From the NCBI GenBank assembly GCA_016716135.1, contig JADJWX010000002.1:186001-250000 (forward strand): 64,000 nucleotides of DNA, in the 5' to 3' direction. Below are positions 18,152 through 26,522 of this stretch, one piece after another. The notes below the pieces were generated by a model. That model was not told the origin of the DNA and did not search any database. It was given only the letters and a program-made list of their open reading frames with translations. How positions within the stretch are numbered: position 1 is the stretch's first letter; each line of letters starts with the position of its first letter. This DNA comes from Lewinellaceae bacterium (GTDB taxonomy: Bacteria; Bacteroidota; Bacteroidia; Chitinophagales; Saprospiraceae). The position numbers and the translations under genes were made by a program.

Positions 18152-19378
18152 ATGCGTAAATCCGTGCTGCTCTTGATGCTGCTCCTGTTAGTTTCGGTGA
18201 AATCAGAAGCCCAGGAAATCCCCCGGCTACTCCAACGCATCGACAAATGCATTTCACTGGGAGAGTTGGGTTGGGCCGTTCAAAAAACGGACTCCGCTTA
18301 CAGCGCACTTACAGCCAAGTATTTTATTGACTCCATCAACCTGCGAACACAGCTGATTTTTCAGGAACTGGGCATTCCGGAATGGAGCATCCCCGATCCG
18401 GATAGAACGCAAATCCCCGAGGACAGTAAATCATTGGGTGAGTTTTCTAGTTTTTTTATAGAAAATGCATTTGCCATGGAACCACAGCAATTAGCAGCAT
18501 TCCTGAAAAAGTCTAAGCAACGATACCATGACGCACAAGAGGTGTCGAGCAGGATCAAAATGATGGACTTCGTTTTCCCGAGCGATGAATGGTTCCTTCC
18601 AGTAGCGGAGGGGCAGGCTTTCGAAATAAATGAAAAGTTCGCTATCGAATTGAAACGGTTTCAGGCATGGATCCAGGAAAAAACTGCCGACGACCTCAAC
18701 GAGAAAACATGGTCGGAAGTGGCAGAATATTATAACAGGGTGGACGCTGCCTTTCTCAATACGTTGCCAAGTGTTCCCACAGAATTTCCGATAAGTTCGT
18801 CGAATCCGCCTGTAACCCTGGAGAACGGCCAAGTATTTCCAAAGTCGGTTGGCAATCGAATAATTTACTTGTACGACCTGAAACAGAGGCTGCACCAAAT
18901 GTTCAAGGAGATAGGATTTATTGAATACCAGGAAATTCACTATTACCAGGCAAATAACGGTTTGTTGGTGCTGTTGAACTTAAACTCAAAACAGGTTAAA
19001 ACTGAAATTGAATATCTGGGCGTGAGCACCGAGAGCAATGTGATTACAGATTTTCTGATCGAGGTTGCCGAATGGATAGGTGCCCGAGCAAAAAAATCAT
19101 ATTCCGGTCAAGTACTGTGTTCGTTTAGCCGGATATGCAATGTTTCTACCAATGCTCAGGCAAAGCTGCCCATTGGATTTAATACCGGTTTACGCGACAC
19201 GAATGCTGCTAAAGAAACGGTTTTCAATGAATTGTCTTGCACCATTCTGATGTATTTCCGCCAGCGCACGAGCACCTACGGCAATTGTGAAACACTCAGG
19301 CATTCAGATGCTTCAGGTTTTTTAAGAAGGATTTGCTTATTGCCCCGGTTAGAAGACCAGAAATGCCCGAAAAAATGA
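18152..19378 (+). CDS. Secreted protein of unknown function, first gene of a coupled pair
   Basis: A 408-residue protein with a signal peptide (MRKSVLLLMLLLLVSVKSEAQ). I recognise no established domain. The N-terminal part (RLLQRIDKCISLGELGWAVQKTDSAYSALTAKYF) looks helical. The middle (LHQMFKEIGFIEYQEIHYYQANNGLLVLLNLNSKQ) recalls a motif found in other uncharacterised Bacteroidota proteins. The tail is cysteine-containing and basic (CTILMYFRQRTSTYG, EDQKCPKK). The tail reads less protein-like, so a late frameshift cannot be excluded. Its TGA overlaps the ATG of the next gene by 4 nt, which implies translational coupling. Confidence 0.6.
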   Translation: MRKSVLLLMLLLLVSVKSEAQEIPRLLQRIDKCISLGELGWAVQKTDSAYSALTAKYFIDSINLRTQLIFQELGIPEWSIPDPDRTQIPEDSKSLGEFSSFFIENAFAMEPQQLAAFLKKSKQRYHDAQEVSSRIKMMDFVFPSDEWFLPVAEGQAFEINEKFAIELKRFQAWIQEKTADDLNEKTWSEVAEYYNRVDAAFLNTLPSVPTEFPISSSNPPVTLENGQVFPKSVGNRIIYLYDLKQRLHQMFKEIGFIEYQEIHYYQANNGLLVLLNLNSKQVKTEIEYLGVSTESNVITDFLIEVAEWIGARAKKSYSGQVLCSFSRICNVSTNAQAKLPIGFNTGLRDTNAAKETVFNELSCTILMYFRQRTSTYGNCETLRHSDASGFLRRICLLPRLEDQKCPKK

Positions 19379-20019
19379 AAAACCACCATTTTTTAATAGC
19401 ATTCAGTTTCTTGGCTGTAATTCTAATTAGCCGCACTTTCGATGATACTGCCGCCCCTATGACGCCATTTTGGTTGGCTTTTGCCGTAGTGGTATTGCCT
19501 GTTTGGCTCTTATTACTCTGGAAGGATTTCAGATCAGATACTCCCTTGCCCTCTAAAGGGGAAGCCGCGCTCCGCTACGCGATTTACAGTTATATTGTAC
19601 TGGTTTACGGCACTTGGCTTTTTAGCAATTATCAATCAGGGAATACAACTGAATCCCATTTTAACTTGCTTTACCGAGCCGTCTGGGTGCCCGGATTTGA
19701 AATCATACTGATTATTTTCATCCTGGTTTTTGTTTATCGCGATCGTGCCAAAGAAATAATAACCACCCGGGAATCGGCCCTGGAACACACCTGCCGGGCG
19801 TTATTGAATACAGGCGACCTGGAACAGGCCATTCAACTCCTGCGGCAACAGGCCGGCCTGAAGGGTGATCTGCGGTTGCAAAATGACCTGGTGGTATTAT
19901 CCGCAAGCCGGGTATTTACCCTAAGCGCCTATCAGCATAAAAAAATTTCAAAAGCGGTGCATGACGAATACCTTGCCGGCCTCGGCTCGGAACTGCTCGC
20001 CCTCGCAGCAAAACTATAA
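19375..20019 (+). CDS. Four-helix membrane protein with effector-associated-domain-like tail
   Basis: A 214-residue protein starting at the ATG inside ATGA, shared with the stop of the preceding gene. In-frame Mets at 19333 and 19363 are alternatives. Four hydrophobic helices (HHFLIAFSFLAVILI, FWLAFAVVVLPVWLLLLW, YAIYSYIVLVYGTWLF, FEIILIIFILVFVYR) are followed by a cytosolic tail of about 80 residues. The tail (TCRALLNTGDLEQAIQLL, DLRLQNDLVVLSASRVF, KISKAVHDEYLAGLGSELLA) resembles the helical effector-associated domains (EAD11-like) that tether partners to effectors in bacterial conflict systems. The resemblance is by eye, and no effector domain is adjacent. Function unknown. Confidence 0.55.
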   Translation: MKNHHFLIAFSFLAVILISRTFDDTAAPMTPFWLAFAVVVLPVWLLLLWKDFRSDTPLPSKGEAALRYAIYSYIVLVYGTWLFSNYQSGNTTESHFNLLYRAVWVPGFEIILIIFILVFVYRDRAKEIITTRESALEHTCRALLNTGDLEQAIQLLRQQAGLKGDLRLQNDLVVLSASRVFTLSAYQHKKISKAVHDEYLAGLGSELLALAAKL

Positions 20020-20034
20020 GCCCTAAGCCCTTTG

Positions 20035-20280
20035 CCCTCCCCCCTCAGGGCAAACGCATCAAAAATGTTCAATAATTGCCTGATACCCACAAAAAAAACG
20101 GCCCGGCGGGCCGGCATCTCGGTAGCAATTGTGACCAGTCGTGTTTACCGTGGCCCAGCGGGCCACTATTGGGCATATAAAAATCGTGTAATACCGGCCC
20201 GCCGGGCCGGAAACTGCCAATCAGTGGGCCAATACTACCGGGATGCCGCCCCATCCGGGGCGATTTTGATGCGTTTGCCC
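20035..20280. mobile_element. MITE-like element, copy A (GGGCAAACGCATCAAAA ends)
   Basis: The core is 233 bp (20048-20280) between terminal inverted repeats GGGCAAACGCATCAAAA and TTTTGATGCGTTTGCCC. An extra C-rich stretch shared with the other copy reaches back to about 20035. Inside are GC palindromes (GGCCCGGCGGGCC and relatives). An inverted copy at 44755-44998 differs at only about six positions. No transposase is encoded, and no clear target duplication is seen. The right end stops 39 nt before the ruvX start. Confidence 0.8.
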
Positions 20281-20303
20281 TGGCTCTTTGCCCTCCGCTG
20301 CCT

Positions 20304-20311
20304 TACCTTTG
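20304..20311 (+). promoter_or_regulatory. TAccTTTG -7 box for ruvX
   Basis: TACCTTTG ends 8 nt before the ruvX ATG, so a transcript from it would be nearly leaderless. No TTTG lies at the normal distance. Candidates at 20287-20290 and 20274-20277 are 13 and 26 nt away, the latter inside the repeat end. Confidence 0.4.
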
Positions 20312-20319
20312 CCGCCGAA

Positions 20320-20736
20320 ATGAGCCGAATACTTGCTATAGACTACGGGCGGAAACGCACCGGAATTGCCGTCACCGATCCGCTCCGGATCATTGCTTCG
20401 GCACTCACGACCGTGCCTACCGGCGAGGTATTTGCTTTTTTACAAAAATACTGTGCCGAGGAAGCCGTGGAAAGTTTTGTGGTTGGCCTGCCGCTGTATC
20501 CGGACGGGAATCCCGCCCAAATTGCCGGGGAAGTGGATGCCTTTGTAAATCGCCTGCGTAAACTTTTCCCGGAAAAACCAGTTTACCGGCAAGACGAACG
20601 CCATACCTCCAACGAAGCCAAACGCATTATTCTGGAAAGCGGTGTCAAAAAACAAAAACGCCGGGACAAGGCGCTGGTGGATAAAGTTGCCGCAGCGCTG
20701 ATCCTCGAACAATTCATGGAAGAAAATTATTGGTAA
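20320..20736 (+). CDS. ruvX: Putative pre-16S rRNA nuclease / Holliday junction resolvase-like RuvX (YqgF)
   Basis: A 138-residue RNase H-fold protein of the YqgF/RuvX family. The start is the ATG of MSRILAIDYGRKRTGIAVTD. The longer open frame upstream is only the MITE read through in frame. Family marks are the first-strand Asp in AIDYGRKRTG, VVGLPLYPDGNPAQIA and DERHTSNEAKRIIL, and a C-terminal KALVDKVAAALILEQFM with the last catalytic Asp. It processes the 5' end of 16S rRNA in E. coli. def follows 4 nt later, so the two are an operon. Confidence 0.95.
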   Translation: MSRILAIDYGRKRTGIAVTDPLRIIASALTTVPTGEVFAFLQKYCAEEAVESFVVGLPLYPDGNPAQIAGEVDAFVNRLRKLFPEKPVYRQDERHTSNEAKRIILESGVKKQKRRDKALVDKVAAALILEQFMEENYW

Positions 20737-20740
20737 AAAT

Positions 20741-21307
20741 ATGATCCTGCCAATTTATGCCTACGGGCAACCGGTACTGAAAAAAGTAGCGGAACCGATA
20801 ACACCGGATTATCCGGCGCTTGCCGAATTTATCGCCAATATGTGGGAAACCATGTATGCCGCCGATGGTGTCGGGCTGGCCGCTCCGCAAGTGGGCGAAG
20901 CGGTCCGGCTGTTTGTGGTCGACACCGTCCAACTCGAAAAAAAAGACCGGGAAGATCAGGAGCCCGGTATCAAAAAAGTGTTCATCAATGCGCAAATGGT
21001 GGAGGAAAGCGGCGAACTGTGGACCTACGAGGAAGGCTGCCTGAGCATTCCGCGCATCAGTGGCGATGTGGAACGCATGCCGACCATTCGCCTGCGCTAC
21101 CAGGACGAAAATTTTGAACAATTCGAGGAAACATTCACCGGGGTGAACGCCCGGGTGATCCAGCACGAATACGACCACATTCAGGGCGTCCTGTTTACCG
21201 AGCACCTGAAACCGCTTAAAAAACGCCTCATCCGCCGCAAACTGGAAAACATCCGGCTCGGAAACATTGAAACCGACTACAAGATGCGCTTCGTCAAGGC
21301 GCGTTGA
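20741..21307 (+). CDS. def: Peptide deformylase
   Basis: A 188-residue metalloenzyme that removes the formyl group from nascent N-terminal Met. All three motifs are intact: GVGLAAPQVG (residues 43-52), EEGCLSIP with metal ligand Cys100, and HEYDH (142-146) with ligands His142 and His146 and general base Glu143. The last 14 bases overlap the 3' end of the convergent gmhB-like gene. Confidence 0.97.
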   Translation: MILPIYAYGQPVLKKVAEPITPDYPALAEFIANMWETMYAADGVGLAAPQVGEAVRLFVVDTVQLEKKDREDQEPGIKKVFINAQMVEESGELWTYEEGCLSIPRISGDVERMPTIRLRYQDENFEQFEETFTGVNARVIQHEYDHIQGVLFTEHLKPLKKRLIRRKLENIRLGNIETDYKMRFVKAR

Positions 21308-21857
21308 GCTTGTTTTTTTCAAAAAAACGGGTGGCAAAATCCAGCAGCGAGCCGAACCGGTAATCAACCGTCATCGAAGCCAACGCGGCAGCATCTTCAA
21401 ATTTTCCATCAATCAGGACCGTACGCATACCCAGGCTGTGCCCCAGCTGCATGTCGCTGGCCGAATCGCCCACCATCCAGGCATTTTTAAAGTCGATCTC
21501 CGGAAAATCACTCCGGGCCTGCAAGGCCATGCCCGTTGCCGGTTTTCGGCAGGCACACCCGGCGTCGGGGTGGTGCGGACAAAAGTAAATACCGTCGAGG
21601 CGCCCGCCGGCGGCTTGCACCAGCGCCTGCATTTTACGGTGTACGGCATCGAGGTCGCGTTCGTCCATCAGGCCCTTACCGATGCCGGCCTGGTTGGTCA
21701 CCACAACGATGCGTCCGAAATGCGGCGCCAGCAGGGCAATTGCCTGCAAAGCGCCTTTTACAGGGTGAAAATCTTCGGGATGGCGCACATAATCGCCGGG
21801 AAGACGGCGGTTAATAACGCCGTCACGATCGAGGAACAAACTGGGTTTTTGTTTCAT
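21294..21857 (-). CDS. gmhB: D-glycero-beta-D-manno-heptose 1,7-bisphosphate 7-phosphatase (HAD family)
   Basis: A 187-residue HAD phosphatase (a Met four codons earlier is possible). The nucleophile motif is FLDRDGVINRR, motif II lies in VVVTNQAGIGKG, and motif IV is MVGDSASDM. The zinc-binding insert CPHHPDAGCACRKP is the hallmark of the GmhB/histidinol-phosphatase subgroup. It makes a heptose precursor for lipopolysaccharide core. No other heptose gene is in the window, so the exact substrate is inferred from the family. Confidence 0.88.
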   Translation of the reverse strand: MKQKPSLFLDRDGVINRRLPGDYVRHPEDFHPVKGALQAIALLAPHFGRIVVVTNQAGIGKGLMDERDLDAVHRKMQALVQAAGGRLDGIYFCPHHPDAGCACRKPATGMALQARSDFPEIDFKNAWMVGDSASDMQLGHSLGMRTVLIDGKFEDAAALASMTVDYRFGSLLDFATRFFEKNKLNAP

Positions 21858-21968
21858 TTCTGGCCGCAAAGAAACATAATCTTGCGATACCTGTCGTGAA
21901 CCTTTCAGAAAAGCGGTGGTTTAAGAGCAACATTTAAACTGGCTCCTAGCCAAGACACCTACTCGTTT

Positions 21969-22556
21969 ATGCACATTACCATCCTTTCAGCCAGTACCCG
22001 TTTGAACCGCCAGTCGCACCGCGTAGCCCTGGCTTTGGAAAAATGGATTAACGAAAACAGTATGCACACGGCCGAAGTGCTGGACCTGGCCGAATACAAT
22101 TTTCCGGTAATGGAGGAAGTGTTGCACCGGCACCCGAATCCGCCTGCAGGCCTGGTGGATTTTGCGGAGCGCGTCCGCCAGTCTGATGCCCACCTGTTCG
22201 TGTCGCCGGAATACAACGGCACCTACACCTCGGCGCTGAAAAACGCGGTAGACTACCTGAAAGAGAAGGAATTTGCCCGCAAGGTTATCGGTGTCGTCAC
22301 GGCTACCACCGGTATGCTGGGTGGCATTCGCGCAGCACTCAGCATGCAACAACTGGTGCTTGGCATCGCCGGCTACGCTATCCCGCAGATGTTGACGGTG
22401 CCGCAGGTCAGCCAGCGTTTCGACGAGCATGGCCACCTGACCGACCCTGCTTTTGAAGCAAAGTTTGCGGGATTCCTGGAGCAGTTTTTCTGGCTGGCCG
22501 AGGCGGTAGTAGCGAAGAAGGCGGCTGTTCCGGTTGTAACCGAAAGTGGCTTTTAA
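21969..22556 (+). CDS. NAD(P)H-dependent FMN reductase family protein
   Basis: A 195-residue flavodoxin-like fold oxidoreductase. The N-terminal ITILSASTRLNRQSHRVALAL is the FMN phosphate loop. SPEYNGTYTSALKNAVDYL is the family signature that contacts the isoalloxazine ring, and TATTGMLGGIRAALSMQQLV follows. It would reduce FMN or quinone-like acceptors. It stands alone between repeats. Confidence 0.92.
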   Translation: MHITILSASTRLNRQSHRVALALEKWINENSMHTAEVLDLAEYNFPVMEEVLHRHPNPPAGLVDFAERVRQSDAHLFVSPEYNGTYTSALKNAVDYLKEKEFARKVIGVVTATTGMLGGIRAALSMQQLVLGIAGYAIPQMLTVPQVSQRFDEHGHLTDPAFEAKFAGFLEQFFWLAEAVVAKKAAVPVVTESGF

Positions 22557-22564
22557 ATTATTCA

Positions 22565-22720
22565 CCACGGAGTCACGGAGGGCACGGAGAAGCTACGACG
22601 TCAGGTCAGGCCATACAGGACTATCCCATTAGATGGTTTTGCCACTAAAAACACTAAGTGCCACTAAGTTTTCACTAAGCTCATAAGATGATTTTAGTGT
22701 TTTTAGTGCTCTTAGTGGTG
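22565..22720. repeat. CACGGAG repeat fragment and CACTAAAAACACTAAG inverted repeat
   Basis: The 259-nt gap after the FMN reductase holds CACGGAGTCACGGAGGGCACGGAG (22565-22588 region), a fragment of the CTCTGTG repeat family. It also holds an imperfect hairpin between 22642 and 22719 built on CCACTAAAAACACTAAG and its complement. Beyond 22720 I see nothing but AT-rich sequence. Confidence 0.5.
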
Positions 22721-22815
22721 GAAAATAAACTTGTGACACGGCCTCGTTGAATAAAGAGTCCAGATCGGACAACCTCAATAATTTTACCGGTATATTTTAC
22801 GTCCTGCGTCCTGCG

Positions 22816-25800
22816 CTAAAAATCCGTCCCCAGGGCGATATGCAGCACGGGGTCCTGCACCACGCGGGTTTCGATGCCCCAGCCGTAATCAAGCCGTAAA
22901 TACATGCCGAAGATTGGCGCCCGCACGCCGACACCATAACCCGCGACGAGCGGGTCGCGGAAGTAGTTCACTTTTACGGTCACCGTCGGCGGATTGAACA
23001 CAAACACCGTGTTCAGGGGGTTGTCGCCGCGATAGGGGCTGCGGCCCTGCCAGGCGGTTCCGACATCGAAGAAGCCGATGATCTGGAAATTGCGCCAGAA
23101 GTTGCCCATAACCGGTTTATTGGAAAAGTACTTGAACACTGGAATGCGCAATTCGCTGTTGATCAGCGCGTAGGAGCTGCCGTTGCGAATATTTTGTTTA
23201 AAACCGCGCAGGTTTGCCGCCAGGGTTTGATAGGCAAAGTTACCTTGCTGCGGCACCGGAATGTTGTTGTTGAATGAGGGGAACAGCCAGTTGTCCACAC
23301 CGCCCAGGAAATATAAAATGCGTTCCGACCCGAAAGTGGTGGCCGCAGCCAGCCGAACCGCCAGAATCGACCGGCGGTCGAGGCGCTGGTAGTGGCGGGC
23401 ATCCAACCCGACAACGGTCATAAAGCCGGAATTGAACTTCAGGCTCCAGTTGGGTTGGGTATTGAATTCAAAACGTTTGACCGCTTCAACAAACACCTTG
23501 GCGCGTGTGCCGGTGCGTAAATTCAAATCGACATCCACGGTATTGTCGTACACCGCGCTCAGGCGCAGGGCCAAACGCTGCTCGGCATAATCAGGAGTTT
23601 CGAGTGAGTTCCGGTTCGTGCTCAGCGTGATGGATTTATCTTGTCGAATGGTACCCATGGCCCGCAGGCTGAAAAAAGGATCGAGTGGGTAGCGCACTTC
23701 ATACTGCCCGAGCAGCGTGTTGGTGCGTATCTGGAGGGGTATGGGGAAATTGCCGGGCTGGGGGTTGTCAATCGAGTTGACCACTGTTTTACGGTACAGG
23801 GAAATCCGTTTGTCCAGACGGCGTTTTTTGTTATCCATCCAAAGATAATACTCGGCGCCGTTAAAGGTCGTTGGCAAGCGGAAACCGGCTTCGATCACGT
23901 AGTCTTCGAGCAAGTCTTTAAAATTGGCGCGCAGGAGCACCCCGGGCGGCGGCGTACTGAAGCCATCGGGCGACCCGGCATAGCTGTCCAGCCCTTCGAA
24001 CAGCAGGTTATTGTCCATGGTGGTGGATATAAAGTCGGTGCGGAAGCGGAGGCGGTACGGCACAATGCGGGAGGGCTGGAAGCGAATTACACTGTTTTGT
24101 TTGCCAAATTCCATCAGTGCGGTCCGTTCGGCAAACCGTGCGCGTGCAGGTACTTCGCGCAGGCTGTCGGCCAGGATATTGGGCGTCTGATCCTGCGGAT
24201 TTGCAGTGACATCCGGCACCGGTGGCGGCACACGCAAATGCCCGGGCACCTGAAACAGCCATCCGGGCTCGATCTTTTGAACGGTATCCTGCCGAACCCG
24301 CCAGGTAGCGCCATTGTTGATTTCCGGCTCCTCGGCTTCATCTTTGGGGAGGTTGGCCGGGTCTATGGCCGGACGCGGCGGTACCGGCATGCCGGCAGCC
24401 TTGAGGCTTAATTCCCGGAAGCGGGTAATCCAGGCTGCTGTTGTTGTTTCGGTGTGTATCGGCCGTATGAAAAACTGAGTTTCTTCTTCGCGCCGAACGA
24501 TTTCCGCCAGTTTGCCGGCGCGCGGCGACAGGTGCTGGAAAGCGATGTTCCGGTCGTAATTGGTTTGGTTTTGGCTGACGGGTCGCTTTTTGAGCACCGG
24601 ATAGGTCCGGATGCTGTCGATCATCGCAGTATCAACATTGAGCAGGACGGTGTCGGTCGGTGCAAAAAAGAACAACACCCGTTCGTCGGGCCATTCGCCT
24701 TTTTGAGTGGTATTCATGGCTTTGATTTCCACACCATCATTCAGATAAATGATATCCTGGTAAAACGCGGTATATGTTTCCAGGTGGCCTGCCTGCCGGT
24801 TGAACACCCCGCTTTCATCGCTGATAAAGGTGAAATGTGTGCTGTCGATACCGTAGGGCGCGCGTTCATCGGCGAGGGGTGTATTGGAAATTCGCACCAG
24901 TTCCGGGCTGCGTGTTTCCAGGTCATAGAAAAAAATGTCGAAGTTCCGGATCGGCAGAATAGTGTCCAATTGTTGCGTGGAAAGGGTATCGCTCAGGCGG
25001 TTGCTGGCAAACAAAATACCCCGGTGGCCGTCGAGCACGGTCACGGTGGCATCCAGGTCGTCCCAGAAGTCCTGCGTGAGGCGCTCGGTATTCCGGTTGA
25101 CGGTGTGGTAAATGAAAAGGTCGGCGTAGCCTTTTACGCAGGCGGAGAACACCAGGTCGATGGGGTTGATGTAGTCGATGCTGTACACCCGCTGGTATTC
25201 CGGGGAAAGCACGGATTCCTCTTTTTTCCCGGTTTCGAGGTCGATAAGGGTGAGCATGCCGACATCGCGGCGCTCGTACAACACCGTCAGGCGCTGGTTG
25301 TCGGGGTGCCAGGCCAGGAGGGGATAATTGTAGTCGGTTGCCTGTTGTGCGTTGCGCACACCGCCTTTCAGGATACATTTTCGCTTGTCGGATTTGAGGT
25401 CTTGCACCCAGACCTTCCATTTTCCAATATCATTGCTTACCCAGGCTACGCGTTTGCCGTCGGGGCTGAGTTTGAGTTGTGACAACGGCAGATCGCGTTT
25501 GTTCTTGAATTTTAGCTGGCCTTTTGCGGGAGGTTTGCGGGTGCCCTGGGCTTCATCGCGGTAGCGTTGGTTGAAATACTCCATCAGGGCGTCGGTGGTT
25601 CGCCGGTATCCGCCGCCCAGTACATACAAAAAGCCTGCATCGACGCTGCGGTTGATCCGGGTCAGGTAGAGCAGGTTACTGATGGTCCCTTTTCCGAAGT
25701 GCAGGGCGATATAATACCAAAACACGTGGCCGGCAAGGCGGGGATGGTCTTTGGCCAGTTTGTCGAAGTTGTCGTATTGGCCCGAGAGGATCAGGTCGCG

Positions 25801-26391
25801 CAGGGTATTGTCCAGTTCGGTGTTCCATTCTTCTCCGCAATATGCCGTAAGGCCCACGGTGTACCAGCCCGGGAGGTTGAGCAGTACGGCATTTTGAACG
25901 ATTTCCTGGAGGTTGGCGCCAAAAAGCATGGAATTGATGAGTACCCCGGCGGCGCCTTCGCGGATTTGTGCGCGCAGGTGGCGGTGGTCGCCGTCAAAAT
26001 AGACGAACAGTTTGTTCCCGATCACTTTTGTTTCGCCCGATTGAATCCGGAAAAGATTGTCTTCTCCGATATTGCTCTGTTTGAGGTCGGTCACATCGCT
26101 AAACACCAGCATTTCAATTTTCCCGGACATCTGGTGCTCCAAAAGTTGTTGCACATAGCCAAAATCCAGCTCGGCCATTTGGAGTGCTGATTGAGCGATA
26201 TTGCGCGCATCGCCGTACCAGTAAGTATCGAAGTTGGCGGTTTCGTAGTGCATCCACTCGTCGAACTGGCGGTGGTATTGCACGCGGTTTTTTCCGAAGG
26301 AAGTTTGCGAAGTGGTTTGTGCCCGGGGCGTATTTGGGAAAAGCGAAATGGTAATGGCACAAAAAAGAAGGTGTCGAAGTATGTTGTGCAT
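22816..26391 (-). CDS. TolB-like propeller protein with inactive peptidase-MA-like head and BamA-like C-terminus
   Basis: A 1191-residue protein starting at MHNILRHLLFCAITISLFPNTPRAQ (signal peptide). A Met seven codons upstream is possible. Residues 30-300 look like the gluzincin/peptidase-MA fold that precedes TolB propellers in Bacteroidota, but the zinc motif is absent (REGAAGVLI where HExxH would be, near residue 140), although the later LPGWYTVGLTAYCGEEW block remains. Residues 310-620 have propeller blades (QLKLSPDGKRVAWVSND, LLAWHPDNQRLTVLYERRD). The last 380 residues alternate like an outer-membrane barrel ending in LRLDYGWGIETRVVQDPVLHIALGTDF with a terminal Phe. It is likely an outer-membrane protein, function unknown. 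Confidence 0.75.
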   Translation of the reverse strand: MHNILRHLLFCAITISLFPNTPRAQTTSQTSFGKNRVQYHRQFDEWMHYETANFDTYWYGDARNIAQSALQMAELDFGYVQQLLEHQMSGKIEMLVFSDVTDLKQSNIGEDNLFRIQSGETKVIGNKLFVYFDGDHRHLRAQIREGAAGVLINSMLFGANLQEIVQNAVLLNLPGWYTVGLTAYCGEEWNTELDNTLRDLILSGQYDNFDKLAKDHPRLAGHVFWYYIALHFGKGTISNLLYLTRINRSVDAGFLYVLGGGYRRTTDALMEYFNQRYRDEAQGTRKPPAKGQLKFKNKRDLPLSQLKLSPDGKRVAWVSNDIGKWKVWVQDLKSDKRKCILKGGVRNAQQATDYNYPLLAWHPDNQRLTVLYERRDVGMLTLIDLETGKKEESVLSPEYQRVYSIDYINPIDLVFSACVKGYADLFIYHTVNRNTERLTQDFWDDLDATVTVLDGHRGILFASNRLSDTLSTQQLDTILPIRNFDIFFYDLETRSPELVRISNTPLADERAPYGIDSTHFTFISDESGVFNRQAGHLETYTAFYQDIIYLNDGVEIKAMNTTQKGEWPDERVLFFFAPTDTVLLNVDTAMIDSIRTYPVLKKRPVSQNQTNYDRNIAFQHLSPRAGKLAEIVRREEETQFFIRPIHTETTTAAWITRFRELSLKAAGMPVPPRPAIDPANLPKDEAEEPEINNGATWRVRQDTVQKIEPGWLFQVPGHLRVPPPVPDVTANPQDQTPNILADSLREVPARARFAERTALMEFGKQNSVIRFQPSRIVPYRLRFRTDFISTTMDNNLLFEGLDSYAGSPDGFSTPPPGVLLRANFKDLLEDYVIEAGFRLPTTFNGAEYYLWMDNKKRRLDKRISLYRKTVVNSIDNPQPGNFPIPLQIRTNTLLGQYEVRYPLDPFFSLRAMGTIRQDKSITLSTNRNSLETPDYAEQRLALRLSAVYDNTVDVDLNLRTGTRAKVFVEAVKRFEFNTQPNWSLKFNSGFMTVVGLDARHYQRLDRRSILAVRLAAATTFGSERILYFLGGVDNWLFPSFNNNIPVPQQGNFAYQTLAANLRGFKQNIRNGSSYALINSELRIPVFKYFSNKPVMGNFWRNFQIIGFFDVGTAWQGRSPYRGDNPLNTVFVFNPPTVTVKVNYFRDPLVAGYGVGVRAPIFGMYLRLDYGWGIETRVVQDPVLHIALGTDF

Positions 26392-26522
26392 GTGATGCCG
26401 GGTTTTGCTCAAAAATGCTGCCTTTTACTGAATATACAATGCGGCTAATGGCAAAACGTCGGAATAGCGAAAAAGATTTTTTTTCTTTGGAATTCAATTG
26501 TTCGACACAGACAAATCGGATT

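Noticed and set aside
20032..20319. N-terminal extension of ruvX through the repeat element (ARRAGISVAIVTSRVYRGPAGH)
   Set aside because: The same peptide is read from the other copy at 44766-44957, where there is no ruvX. It is translated repeat, not protein.
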